From Mytilus galloprovincialis (Eukaryota; Mollusca; Bivalvia; Mytilida; Mytilidae), in NCBI RefSeq assembly GCF_965363235.1, contig NC_134849.1:19742863-19806862 (forward strand): a DNA stretch of 64,000 bases, given 5' to 3'. Position 1 is the stretch's first letter; each line of letters begins with the position of its first letter. Made by a program: the position numbers and the translations under genes. The notes beneath the pieces were generated by a model. It was not told where the DNA came from. It did not search any database and saw only the letters and a program-made list of their open reading frames with translations. Shown piece after piece: positions 11,521 to 22,261 of this stretch.

Positions 11521-11524
11521 TTGT

Positions 11525-12345
11525 AGTAGTTACATTTATAGTGGTCAGTTATGGTCTTAATGTTGTTGTTATGATAAACCATGATATGATATTTTGTGGG
11601 TACATTTTAAGTGGTCAGTTATGGTCTTAATGATGTGTTTATAAACCATGATACATAAGAAAGAAAAGAAACAATATTTTGTAGGTACATTTTAAGTGGT
11701 CAGTTATGGTCTTAATGTTGTGTTTATAAACCATGATACGTAAGAAAGAAAAAAAGCAATATTTAGTGGGTACAATTTAAGTGGTCAGCTATGGTCTTAA
11801 TGTTGTGTTTATAAACCATGATACATAAGAAAGAAAAGAAATAATATTTAGTGGGTACAATTTAAGTGGTCAGTTATTATGGTCTTAATGTTGTGTTTAT
11901 AAACCATGATATATTAAAAAGAAAAGAAATGATATTTTGTGGGTACAATTTAAGTGGTCAGTTATGGTCTTAATGTTGTTGTTATGATAAACCATGATAT
12001 ATCAAAAAGAAAAGAAATGATATTTTGTGGGTACATTTTATGTGGTCAGTTATGGTCTTAATGTTGTGTTTATAAACAATGATACATAAGTAAGAAAAGA
12101 AACAATATTTACTGGGTACAACTTTAGTGGTCAGTTATGGTCTTAATAATGTGTTTATAAACCATGAAACATAAGAAAGAAAAGAAACGATATTTAGTGG
12201 GTACATTTTAAGTGGTCAGTTATGGTCTTAATAATGTGTTTATAAACTATGAAACATAAGAAAGAAAAGAAACGATATTTAGTGGGTTCATTTTAAGTGG
12301 TCAATTATGGTCTTAATGATGTGTTTTAAACCATGATTCTGAAAA
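11525..12345 (+). repeat. Minisatellite, ~85-bp unit, ten copies
   Basis: GTGGTCAGTTATGGTCTTAA recurs at 11,541, 11,611, 11,696, 11,781, 11,866, 11,954, 12,042, 12,127, 12,212 and 12,297. The period is 85-88 bp except for the short first unit (70). Each unit continues with TGTTTATAAACCATGAT, AAGAAAGAAAAGAAAC and ATATTTAGTGGGTACA. Units differ by only a few substitutions, so the array is young or homogenised. Confidence 0.9.
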
Positions 12346-12361
12346 AAAAACCATTAAGAAA

Positions 12362-12854
12362 CAATGTATATGTTGTGTACAAGTTGTAATGTTGTACAAA
12401 TTATAATTTGTACAGAATTTTTGTACAAGTTATCAGTGTTTTGTGACCTGCTGAACAAAAATGGATGATGCAAGCACACAGTCTTATGCTCCGCATACTT
12501 CTGTCAATTTTTCACAACTTCATGATACAATCTAATACTGAGCATTGATACAAAAACATTATAAGACCTCACAAAAATTTTGTATAGATATGAATATGGT
12601 ATAAGGAAAAAAATAAAATTAGAATTTAAACCATTCAGGTATCCTCATTTCCAGTTTGAAGGCAATGATAATAGCACTAAATGTTAGGCTGATGCATATT
12701 TTTTTTAATTGAAAACATTACACTGGTACATTTTATAAGTTAAACCTGTATCACCTGTTGCAAGAAGGTAGGTGTCAAAAAACTTATAACTTGTACAAAA
12801 ACCCTGTACAAATTATAATTTGTACAAACTTACATCTTGTACACAACATATATG
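12362..12854. mobile_element. hAT-like MITE, 493 bp, 8-bp target duplication
   Basis: The ends are inverted repeats of about 75 bp, including TATATGTTGTGTACAAG and TACAAATTATAATTTGTACA on both sides. TTAAGAAA occurs immediately outside both ends (12,354-12,361 and 12,855-12,862). An 8-bp duplication and a left tip CAATG match hAT conventions. No transposase ORF is present. It abuts the end of the 85-bp minisatellite. Confidence 0.75.
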
Positions 12855-13065
12855 TTAAGAAATAATTCATATTGTTTATATTTCTATTTTGTGACTTTGC
12901 GTTGTCTGATTTATAAAATCACTTCACCATGTATTGAATATTCAAAGAAAAGATGTGAATGTAGCAACATATCGTTTTACTAAAAATTACTAGCCTGCCA
13001 AAGTACAGAACACACATTTGACTTTTAACACTTATCAGACTAACTCAGCATCTTTTTGATAAATA

Positions 13066-13242
13066 CAGTCAAAACTGCTAAAGAGACCACCTGTATTAAG
13101 CAAACACCAGAGTTATAAGACCATTAATTTTAGATCCCTCTGTAGTGCATTTTCAATAGATTGAACCTTTATTAAAAGACCACTTGTCTTATGAGACCTT
13201 TTTTGGTCTCCCTTGAGTGGTCTCTTAAAACAGGTTTCACTG
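13066..13242. mobile_element. MITE with TA target duplication, 177 bp
   Basis: The left end CAGTCAAAACTG...AAGAGACCAC pairs with the right end GTGGTCTCTTAAAACAGG...CACTG. TA flanks both ends (13,064-13,065 and 13,243-13,244). This fits a Tc1/mariner-mobilised element. A second internal pair (TAAAAGACCACTTGTCTTAT / TGAGACCTTTTTTGGTCTC) adds hairpin potential. Confidence 0.7.
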
Positions 13243-14814
13243 TATATTGATAAACTACCCTAGGGAGCTGAAAAGTAAAGTTTTATAAAAATAATGTAAA
13301 AAGGTGATTATTTTCGCATTGCTTTTGATGATAAACCTATACTAGAACACATCTATAAAATAATGAAATTTGAGTAAAAATGATTACCATGCATTCACAC
13401 TTGTCCCTTGAATGTTTTATAAATTACTTTCAACAAAACAGTTTTTCGTGACATCCTCTGTGCAAAATTAAGACAATTAATGTAAGCCAAATACTCTTCA
13501 TGACTTCCTTTGTGCTAAAATAAGACAAACACTGTAAACCCAAATAATTTTTGTGAAGTCCCATGTCTGTAAAAAAACAAGTCAAATTTTTATTATTGCT
13601 GATATCAATATTCCTAACTTAAATTTATCTGGAAAATGTGAAAATTGCAACAACAAAAGTAGACTGAAAGAGATTACAAAAGGCAAAATAAAGTATCCGC
13701 CAAAAACAAGTTGGTTTACAATCTAAATCTGCCCAATTAGTTCTTATTTAACTGAATGAACTGAAATGAAGAGTTGACATTTTATTTGCTCTTCAGTATA
13801 TCAGTTACATTTATTTATGTACGAAAGAGTTATCAACAACAAATATTTTATATAAAGTAAAACATAGAAAATGTCAAATTGTGAGAAATTACATTCTTAT
13901 ATAAGTACATGTTTAAATGTTGTGAATGAGTAGATATCTTGGTTATTGAGGAGGTCCGTTGTGTTTATGATCTGTGCATTTTACAGTATTATTTATATGT
14001 GTAATGATATTTTATCTGTTATATTTTCTATTTATTATAGTTAATGATAAGCACAAATTAAAATGGTCACAAACACAATTCTGTTGTTATTTACCCAGTA
14101 TATAAAGTCATATAGTAACTTGACAACATGCAGAAGTTATAACATTAATGGTACCAATTTTACTGATACATACAACATATCCACATTTCAACAATTAATG
14201 TCTCTTTAGTTAGCACAAATAGTTATGGTCACACACACACACATACACACACACACTTAAGATTGTTATATTCACAAGGTATATAAAATTACTAGTTGAA
14301 AAATAGTACTAGGTACTTGTAAGCAAACAGGTGCAATAACATTAACAGAACCTAATTTACTGCACTAGATCCACATAATGATAATTAATGTCTCTTCAGA
14401 GGGAATCAAGGCTGCAATTTTGTATAATCCAAAACCTAATACCAAGAGCTGATGCAATTGAAAAAGACTAAAGCAAGACAAAGAGGGACCAAAGATACCA
14501 ACGATATATTCAAACTCATAAGTTAAAAACAAATTGACAATTTCATGGCAAAAATAGTCCCATACAAGGAATCAATCCTCCATCACTGTAAAATAGTTTA
14601 CAATTTGTAGCATGTATAAGGATAGACTTGTACCTCAAATGTCATAAAACGATAAATTTAAGTATCATATTTAAAACCAAAGGTCAGATTAAATGTATAA
14701 CATTGGACACCTAGATATTGATAAGTGATTTTTATGGCGACTCACAGGTTGTGTTAATGTCACAGTCTTATACTTGGCATTGGTTTAAATGTTCTCAAGT
14801 TTTTGATGTACAAC
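13243..14814. other. Gene-free AT-rich stretch with minor repeats
   Basis: A degenerate ~52-bp tandem repeat occurs at about 13,440-13,565 (CGTGACATCCTCTGTGC and its variants three times). A CA microsatellite with one AT interruption lies at 14,231-14,256. At 14,478-14,560 a piece with GAGGGACCAAAGATACCAA resembles the reverse complement of the family D tail. Nothing coding was recognised. Confidence 0.5.
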
Positions 14815-15905
14815 TTTTGTTGAGCCTGCAACTTTTGTTGCAGAAAGGTCGACATAGGGATAGTGATCCGGCGGTGGCGTATATGGAAGCGGCTGCGGCG
14901 TTAGCTGACTTCTTAAAAGCTTTATATTTTAGAAGGTGGAAGACCTGGATGCTTCATAATTTGCATATATATGCCTCATGTTACGAAGTCTCCGTCAGTC
15001 ACATGTCCAATGACCTTGACCTCATTTGTATGGTTCAGTGACTACCTGAAAAAAAGTTAAGATTTTTTGTAATGTTAATTTCTCTTTTATCATATGTAAT
15101 AGGATAACTATATTTGGTATGTGCGTACCTTGCAAGGTCCCCATGCCCGTCGGACAGTTTTCATTTGACCTCGACCTCATTTCGTGGATCATTGAGCAAG
15201 GTTAAGTTTTGGTGGTCAAGTCCATATCACTGATACTATAAGCAATAGGTCTAGTAAACTCGGTGTATGAAAGGACTGTGAGGTGTACATGTCCAACTGT
15301 CAGGTGTCTTCTGACCTTGACCTCATTTTCATGGTTCAGTGGTCAAAGTTTTGTGTTTTGGTCTGTTTTTCTTATACTTTATGCAATAGGTCTTGTATGT
15401 TTGGTGTATGGAATGATTGTACATGTCCAACTGGCAGGTGTCATCTGACCTTGTCCTCATTTTCATGGTTCAGTGGTCAAAGTTAAGTTTTTTAGTTTTG
15501 GTCTTTTTTCTAATACTATATGCAATAGGTCAACTATATTTGGTGTATGGAAATATTTTATAATCCATATATCAGTCGTGCAGGTTTTATTCGATCTTGA
15601 CCTCATTTTCATGGTACATTGCTCAGTGTAAAGTTTTTGTGGTTTGGTCATTTTCTTAAACTTTAGGCAATAGGTCAACTATATTAATTTTGTTATATGG
15701 AAGAGTTGTTAGCTGTACATGTCTGTCTGGCATGGTTCATCTTACCTTGACCTCATTTTCATTGTTCATTGGTCATTGTTTAGTTTTCTCGGTTAATGTT
15801 AAGGATATGTGATAGTTGTAATAGAGCTTTATATTTAGGACTCAACATACTATCAATGATTAGTAAAGAAGGCAAGACATTTCAGTGTGCGTACTCTTGT
15901 ATCTT
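14815..15905 (+). mobile_element. 1.1-kb molluscan interspersed repeat with internal ~120-bp subrepeats
   Basis: It starts with a GAGCCTGC box and a short hairpin (GCAACTTTTGTTGC), then GTCGACATAGGGATAGTG. GACCTTGACCTCATTTTCAT or close variants recur at about 15,010, 15,170, 15,310, 15,445, 15,595 and 15,745, each followed by a GGTTCAGTGGTCAAAG-type string and ATAGGTC. The block ends near GGCAAGACATTTCAG (15,871). I recognise this layout as a very widespread bivalve element of unknown transposition mechanism. Four ORFs of 61-107 codons here are not genes. Confidence 0.75.
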
Positions 15906-16944
15906 TTGATGGTTATTAAAAGCCGTTAGTAAAACTTCCTAACATTTGGATGATTTCATTGATGCAGTATTGTGTTGTTCGTACCTGTCTTGTTTGTGAT
16001 CCAAATTAATGCTTCTCACCTTTGTACTATTCTTTTGGCTTACAAAATTTTAATTCTAGTATCCATGAAAAGTTCATTTACCCTTGTATACTATAAACGT
16101 TTAAGGTCACAAATATTTCCATGCCTGTACAAAGTGAAAATCACTATTGGTTCTTGTGTAGCATTGACCATCGATAAAGTGATATAGATGTGCCATTGTT
16201 TGACTGCGAAGGCAATGTCAACAACGTATTTGTTTTTGATAAGGTCAATTTCAGTTGAACCATTGGTGGTAAGTTGATGTTATTTGATACGCTCAAGATA
16301 AAATTCGAATATCACGGACCAGACAATGTGCAACAAATCTATGGCTTCCATGACTTATTGCTTAAACAATCTATGGCAGGTTAATATGCATGTATATTTA
16401 TTCTATCCCTTTTTGATGACGAATTAGTGTTTGGGATTTTGTTTTGTACCTTCACATCATTTTTTTTTCTATGTACTGCTTTGTGTGTAGTTATAATAGT
16501 TAGTGATGATTGTGGTTATCTATTCAGTTTGATAAAAAAACCTAAAAGGATCATGTGTTATTGTTCAATCTGATTTTGACAAAATAAAAGAACAGTGAAA
16601 ACCAAAAGTTGTAGAGGGTAGTAACACAAACAATTTCTCGCTCCTTATCTTTTGTACAAGCTATAAAGATATGGAAACATTTTGATTGATATTTGCTTGG
16701 TTATTTTTAGATAAATACATTTGAACAATCAGAACTTTCAGCGGGAAAAATATCTCTCGACATACATGTAATAGTCAACTGGTTATAATTTAGGAAAATA
16801 TTACCTGTTTTAAGGATTATATAGGCAATACAAATATACATCAAGGGACCTATTACAAACCTAGGTCACGCTTATTACTTCAAATGTATAAATACGTGAT
16901 AATGATTTACTATGATCAATTTCATTTGACATATTGCTGTTCAT
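15906..16944. other. Gene-free spacer
   Basis: AT-rich, with short ORFs only and no splice-consistent exon seen. TTTGTGTGTAGTTATAATAG near 16,480 and other tracts are unremarkable. Confidence 0.4.
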
Positions 16945-17245
16945 TCTCCGTAAACAAAATCTTCATAGATACCAGGATTAAAATTTTGAATTTACGGGCG
17001 ATTTGTCTACAAAAGATTTGCCAGTGACGCTCGATTATAACAAAGATTAAAAGGCCAATTAAGTACGAAGTTCAGGAGCTAATTAGGAACAAAAATTTGC
17101 TGAATGTTTCGCCAAATACAGCAATCTATTCCTGAGGTAGAAACACACAAGTGCTGACTACTGGGCTGGTGATACCCTCGGGAAATAAAAACTCCACCAG
17201 CAGTGACATCGATCCAGGGGTTGTGAATAATCTCATCATATATAG
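16945..17245 (+). repeat. Family A interspersed repeat
   Basis: It begins near CATAGATACCAGGATTAAAA and continues with GACGCTCG, AAAGGCCAATTAAGTACGAA, TTCCTGAGGTAGAAA, GTGCTGACTACTGGGCTGGT and CCACCAGCAGTGACATCGAT. The order is the same as the copy at 18,875-19,210, so this is a near full-length member. Confidence 0.7.
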
Positions 17246-17810
17246 CAGTAAAATTTTATTTGTTTCTTTATGAACAATAATACATAAAATTATTTTTACA
17301 AACTTCTTCGACTTATGGGGTTTATTGTTCATGTAGGATCTTCCGAATTATTTTTAATATTCCCGCTGCGGCGGAGGAGTCATTATGTGTTACCCTTAGC
17401 TGTCTGTACGTCCCTCATTACGTTCGTTCGTACATCCCTTGATTATATACCGTTCTCTAAATTAAGTATTCTCTAACCTAATGTTATGAAACTTATACAC
17501 AATACTTATAAATAAGTACCATACAACATAGACCAAGTTTGGCGTCACCTTTCTTGCTTAATGCACCTTTCCAAGTCATATACAAGCGGGGACACCATCT
17601 GTGTCACTTGTACATATTCTCCACTTTTGTTAACAGAAATGAGATTCTATTACTATCCATATCTTAATCGTATATAATTGTTCCATCATGCGAATCGGTG
17701 TTTTTTTAAACGAAATCGAAAGAATGTTGTGTAAACAGCCGTGATATAGATTACTAAGTAAGAGATATCTGTAATTCTATAATTATCTTAACTTTTACAT
17801 TATTGACAGA

Positions 17811-17873
17811 TATTGGACATTTTACTCTCGTCTTCGAATTCCGTTCCAAACATATACAAACATAGTTATCAGG
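17811..17873 (+). promoter_or_regulatory. P1a: non-coding first-exon/promoter block of the TRIM-like array
   Basis: ATTGGACATTTTACT at 17,812 and the donor AGG|GTAAG (GT at 17,874) match the blocks at 29.9 and 53.3 kb, and less well that at 60.2 kb. The downstream order is also shared: a CTACGAGTGATAAGAT-like tract, then a reversed family A piece. Its first gene downstream is the decayed B-box relic at 18,660. Exon start is not defined. Confidence 0.6.
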
Positions 17874-17974
17874 GTAAGAATTATTTAAACCTCTACCATT
17901 TAGACATATTGCATTTCTATTGTAAAACGTTTTGAAACTACGAGTGATAAGATAGAAATGAGTATCACATTTAT

Positions 17975-18070
17975 GTGATGTGTTTGAGCGTTTGGTTATG
18001 ACATTATTATGGACTTTCCGTTTTGAATTTTACTCAGTGCTCAGTATTTCTGTGATTTTACTTTTTATTT
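17975..18070 (+). repeat. Family B repeat fragment
   Basis: GATGTGTTTGAGCGTTTGGT, then GACTTTCCGTTTTGAATTTT and TTCTGTGATTTTACTTTTT. The same order is seen at 21,003, 27,733, 41,214 and 50,943. Confidence 0.6.
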
Positions 18071-18179
18071 AAAGTCGGGATTCAACCTTGAACAATGGTG
18101 CTGGTGAAATTTATAATTTTAATAACACCAACATTTGAAATATATCGATTTGGAACAGAGTGAATGTTTTAGGAATACT

Positions 18180-18290
18180 ACTGTTACAGTAGTCTTTGCG
18201 ATCCCGAGAATATAACACGCCCACAAGTCAGCACTTTTGTTTTGTCATACATTATCATATATTTATCAGAATAGACAAAATGAAAGAATT
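18180..18290 (-). repeat. Family A fragment, reverse orientation, 3' of P1a
   Basis: GATCCCGAGAATATAACACG and CAAGTCAGCACTTTTGTTTT are the complement of the CTGACTACTGGGCTGGTGAT part of family A. Equivalent fragments sit about 300 bp after P1b (30,180) and P1d (60,525), so the insertion predates unit duplication. Confidence 0.55.
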
Positions 18291-18659
18291 GGTCAAGTTT
18301 GTTCCATTAAAAAGAAATTGCAAGCGTAGATACAAGTCTTGGCTTGGGGGGATAAATTGTACTTTGTACAAAATACACACTCCAGGTTCCTACAGAAAAA
18401 TCGCGGAAAATTTTATTTCGAAGATACTTTACTTCTTGGGATGACAACGTTTATGTAACGCTTGGTGAAACAATTGGCCTAGTCATGGAAACCTTCTTTT
18501 TTTTACACTATATAGATGATGTTCTCCCACTATATTACTTTCGTGACTTTTTTTACATTTTAAATGTAATACTTGGTTATTACAAAATGTATAAAATAAG
18601 CAGACATTAGTCGGTCGTTAATATATCGGAAATTTCTATATCAAATGCTATGTAATGAT

Positions 18660-18870
18660 TTGTGTACTCTTTGTAAGGAAGAAATGTCATAAGTGATGCA
18701 GTCATATGGTTTGCATAATGTGAGATATTTCTTTGTATGGACTGCAAATCCCAATCGTTTTGGAAAAATGAAGAATTACCGTCATTTTTCCAAGTGATGA
18801 GTAATTGGTTGATAACCAATGGTAGACAGTTTGAACTGTACGGTTCTTTCAATGCTTTTGTACACCAACG
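18660..18870 (+). pseudogene. Decayed B-box fragment of a TRIM-like paralogue
   Basis: The DNA aligns with codons 10-86 of the gene at 22,276: CTTTGTAAGGAAGAAATGTC, GTGATGCAGTCATATGG, TCTTTGTATGGACTG, then GAATTACCGTCATTTTTCCA, and finally GACAGTTTGAACTGTACGGT and TCTTTC. Several deletions, frameshifts and stops destroy the frame. There is no coiled coil or propeller after it; a family A repeat starts at once. The minus-strand ORF of 95 codons over this stretch (18,607-18,894) is a shadow. This is the oldest recognisable member of the local array. Confidence 0.75.
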
Positions 18871-18874
18871 TGCG

Positions 18875-19210
18875 TCTCCAAAAAAGCTCATCAATGACGC
18901 TCGAATCCAAAAAAGTTAAAAAGGCTATATAAAATACGAAGTTGAAGAGCATTGAGGACCAAAATTCCTAAACGTTTTGCCAAAGACAATCTTTTCCTGA
19001 GGTAGAAAAGCCTTTGTTTTTCAAAAAGTATAAAGTTTTATTAACAGTTAATTTATAAATTTCACCATATCAATGATAATTCCTGTCAGCACAGAAGGGC
19101 TGACTACTGGGCTCGTGATACATCGGGAGGAAACTCCACCAGCAGTGGCATCGACCCAGTGGTTGTAAATAAACTCATCATAGATACCAGGATTAAATTT
19201 TATATATACG
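18875..19210 (+). repeat. Family A interspersed repeat
   Basis: GACGCTCGAATCCAAAAAAG, AAATACGAAGTTGAAGAGCA, TTTTCCTGAGGTAGAAAAGC, GTCAGCACAGAAGGGCTGAC, CTCCACCAGCAGTGGCATCG, then ACTCATCATAGATACCAGGA again at the right edge. The sequence is near full length and appears permuted or tandem. Confidence 0.7.
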
Positions 19211-19397
19211 CCGACGAGCGTCAAAATAAGAGTTATCCTTATAGCAATATAAATCAAATCCCATTATTCGCGTAAATATATACAATACAACCTCACAATA
19301 CTTGATAAAAGTATAGTAATCAGATGCGACCGGCTAGGTTTTAAAACACGCTACAACTTATCTTGTTTACTTAAGCTTTTCAGATCAGTTTTCCAGA

Positions 19398-19457
19398 ACT
19401 TGGACATTTTATTCCCTGTATATCATTTTCTCTTTGTTCACACAACAAACTGTTAGG
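19398..19457 (+). promoter_or_regulatory. P2a: second-subtype first-exon/promoter block, upstream of TRIM-like gene 1
   Basis: GATCAG...CTTGGACATTTTATTCCCT and a GTTAGG|GTAAAA donor (GT at 19,458) align with the block at 39,519. Colinear intron sequence follows in both: a CAGAAAGTGAATACTCATTT-like tract (about 19,618 versus 40,878), GACTTTGACC, then a TGCGTGCTGA / GGCGTGCTGA tract. With the acceptor at 22,260 it would give gene 1 a 2.8-kb 5' UTR intron. Confidence 0.6.
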
Positions 19458-20077
19458 GTAAAATTACATATCAACTTCAGTTGTGTTAGGTAAAAATTCA
19501 CCATATACTTCTAAACGATAAAATAAAATATACTTCATTCAAAATTAAGGGGCGAACAAGTGGGAAATGCCAATATAATTATAATAGACATACATTTGTT
19601 AATTTGTCTGTTGAAACAGAAAGTGAATACTCATTTCCGGAAGATTTGATACACAACAAATTATGACTTTGACCTTACAGCGGATGTGTAACTACACCAG
19701 TTGTTTGTTGAACGATATATTAACTGTCATGTTTTTTTAATAAAATTTGCAGCTGTCTTAGATGGGGTTAACAAAATAGAAAATAATATAAAAAGAAAAG
19801 TTGCGTGCTGAAATATAGAATAGAGTACAGTTCATAATTTGCTAACGAAATCAAAAATAAAGATACAATGCCTAAAAATGGGGAATACAGAAATGAATAA
19901 AAGACAATCCCTCTCTAGACCGCCATGTATTTAATTATATATGAATTGGGTGCTCTCCCTTTGTAGTTTCCGATGATTGTTTTCGTAAGTAAATGTTTGT
20001 TTATGTTTAATTTCATCCAGACAAACTAATATACAAAGTAGCATTAGTTTAATAATTTGTAAATTATAAAAGTGTAT

Positions 20078-20190
20078 AAAAAAGAAGATGTGGTATGATT
20101 GTCAATGAGACAACTGTCCACAAGAGACCACAATGACACAGACATTAACAACTATAGGTCATCGTACGGCCAACAATGAGCAAAGCCTGT
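20078..20190 (+). mobile_element. Family C, SINE-like repeat
   Basis: AAGATGTGGTATGATTGTCA, ATGAGACAACTGTCCACAAG, AGACCACAATGACACAGACA, TTAACAACTATAGGTCATCG and ACAATGAGCAAAGCC appear in order. A well-matching reverse copy lies at 61,185-61,320 and degraded ones at 6,745-7,180 and 59,420-59,535. The size (about 115 bp) and dispersal suit a SINE core, but no tRNA-like A/B boxes were confirmed. Confidence 0.7.
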
Positions 20191-20279
20191 TTTATGTTAC
20201 TTTGTTTATTTGATAAATATTCAATTACTCAATATCTCTTCAACACCACATCTTTTGATATATTCTTGAAAGTGACAAG

Positions 20280-20480
20280 TTTCTTTTTATCACTTAATCA
20301 TGAGTTGCTCCTGCGTGTAGAATGTCACTCTTGTTACCGAAAGGTGAAGAATAGGCCTGATTCTGGTTTCCCTTATCACGCTGAGGGAGAAGAGTGGCAT
20401 AATGCGAATTTTCCAGGGGCGAGGGGTTGAATCGATGGATATTGGAGACAGGCAGTGTAACAGTAACATCAATTAATTCC
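20280..20480 (+). other. Less AT-rich patch, unidentified
   Basis: The stretch from GAGTTGCTCCTGCGTGTAGA to CAGGCAGTGTAACAG is noticeably richer in G and C than its neighbours. Overlapping short ORFs occur on both strands, but no family was recognised. It may be a piece of a mobile element. Confidence 0.3.
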
Positions 20481-20789
20481 ACTCGAGTTAGTCAAAAACA
20501 AAGACACTGACATTATTTTGATACGGTAATTGCTAAAATACGCGCAGTATATGCATTCAATTACAGTTACTTTTCAAGCTTAATCTTTGGAATTACTATT
20601 TAAATTTATTTTATTTGACATGAACATCTTTTCCTTTTGATTTTATTTAGTACCGTTTCGTTTTTTAAATTTACTTTTGTATTATTATTTTTTTTTAAAT
20701 TTTATTTGACTGTTTATTTTTTTCTTTCGTTTTTGTTCATGTGGTTTGTCTATATTCCTTTTTGTTTCTCTTTGTCGGCATATTTGTTT

Positions 20790-21130
20790 GTTTTATAGTG
20801 ATTAGGACTATGATACAATGTGGAAAACTGTACCACTATTTGTGAAATTTTTACCTATTATGTCTTTGATTTGTTCACCAATCGTTGTCAATATAATGGC
20901 ATGTTATGCGGCTGTCATTCGAGTGTGATGTTTAGCTAGCTATAAAACCAGGTTTAATCTACTTTTTTCTATTGAAGACAGGAATATGACATTATTCATT
21001 TGATGTGCTTGAGCTTTTAATTTTCCATTTGCTTAGGGATTTCCGTTTAGAGTTTTCCTCGGAGGTCGGTATTTTTGTTATTGTACTTCATTGTTGTATT
21101 ATTGTCTATAAATTAATGAGTTCTTTTTTT
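20790..21130 (+). repeat. Family B repeat, longest copy
   Basis: GTGATGTTTAGCTAGCTATA, AAAACCAGGTTTAATC, AAGACAGGAATATGACA, then TTTGATGTGCTTGAGCTTTT, CATTTGCTTAGGGATTTCCG and CCTCGGAGGTCGGTATTTTT. Shorter copies elsewhere keep the second half only. I associate this family with mussel genomes. Confidence 0.65.
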
Positions 21131-21244
21131 TTCAGCCTACTTCTTATATCAGATATCCTGATAATACTATATGAACAAAGAACTAGACAAACACGTAACA
21201 GAAGGTGTCGACACCTATCCCCTTCTGTTACAGATATATTTGCT

Positions 21245-21380
21245 ACTGTTCAACCTAGACATGTTTTGTGAGATCTCAACCCTCATCTTATACCTCTAGC
21301 CAATGTAAATAAACATACACACAGTAATAGGCACAGACAAACTCAGTTTAAAAGAAGTCTAAGTCCGATGTCAGAATAGG
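21245..21380 (+). repeat. Dispersed repeat fragment (TGAGATCTCAACCCTC family)
   Basis: TTTTGTGAGATCTCAACCCT, ATACCTCTAGCCAATGTAAA and AACTCAGTTTAAAAGAAGTC match the end of the insertion at 43,515-43,890, where the same strings appear as TTTGTGAGATCTCAACCCTC and ATACCTCTAGCCAATGTAG. Confidence 0.6.
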
Positions 21381-21486
21381 TAACAACAAAAATAAAACTA
21401 AGCAAAATGACAATGATACATGAATTAATAAGATACTACCAGCTTTTTTTTTATTCAACAATACATTGCATGCTGTTAATAATTCA

Positions 21487-21692
21487 CTTCACTAGTCCAG
21501 CATTCTAGTGAAGGGTCTCTTTATTTTTACAAGAAATCTACGGTTTCTCTCTGTTTATCAATAACACATTACAATTCATTTAAACTTTATTAAAAATATT
21601 TCATTTTTAATCGTAAATAAGTAAGTATATATGAAATTCTTATTTATCGATATGTATTATCAGAGACATATAATATATGTCTCTGGTATTAT
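21487..21692. repeat. Two short palindromes
   Basis: CTTCACTAG...CTAGTGAAG pairs at about 21,489-21,515, and CAGAGACATATA / TATATGTCTCTG pairs at about 21,661-21,688. They could form hairpins; no gene is associated. Confidence 0.55.
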
Positions 21693-22261
21693 CTAGCTTG
21701 TTTGAAAAGAACAAGTTTCCGGATATAGTTCACACTTTCCGTTATCAATTTACTATTATTGTACTAATATCTCTTCCTAGTTTGGAAATTACCAGATCAA
21801 ATAATGATTTAAATACGAATAATATACGCTATTCACAGGTACAATGAGGTATGTATGAATACAAAATTCGATATATTTGTTCCGATTCTGTAATAAATTA
21901 GTATGTAAATATTTTCTTCTTTTTTTAACGATAAAAAAAACGGAGATACTACTTTCAGTTACTGACATGCCAGCTCCAGATCTCAATTATACTTATTGAA
22001 ATATTATGTCTGCATCATATGAATATCAAGCACAGTCCCGCCTTTTAGGTGTTTAGTGTCATACCATCATAAAATATATTAGAAGACTAGAATGCTTGGT
22101 TCTACTTTGTGAAAAAAATTTACATTGTAAAATAGAGATATATGCTAAAGATATTTCGTTTTGTTTTACTTATATACCTCATCTGTTCTGTCTTGTGAGT
22201 TTCTTAATACCAAGTTTTGAATAGTTATTGGAAAATATGTCAGTATTCCCTATATTTTCAG

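Noticed and set aside
11525..12345. CRISPR-like regular array
   Set aside because: Units are contiguous ~85-bp tandem copies with no unique spacers, in an animal genome.
14718..15678. Several 60-107 codon ORFs
   Set aside because: They fall in the subrepeats of a widespread non-coding mollusc repeat and change frame from unit to unit.
18505..18545. Possible RT scrap (TATATAGATGATGTTCTCCC resembles the YIDDV codons of family D)
   Set aside because: Only about 20 bp match and neighbouring sequence does not continue the similarity.
18607..18894. 95-codon minus-strand ORF
   Set aside because: Antisense to the decayed B-box relic, whose sense-strand homology explains the sequence.
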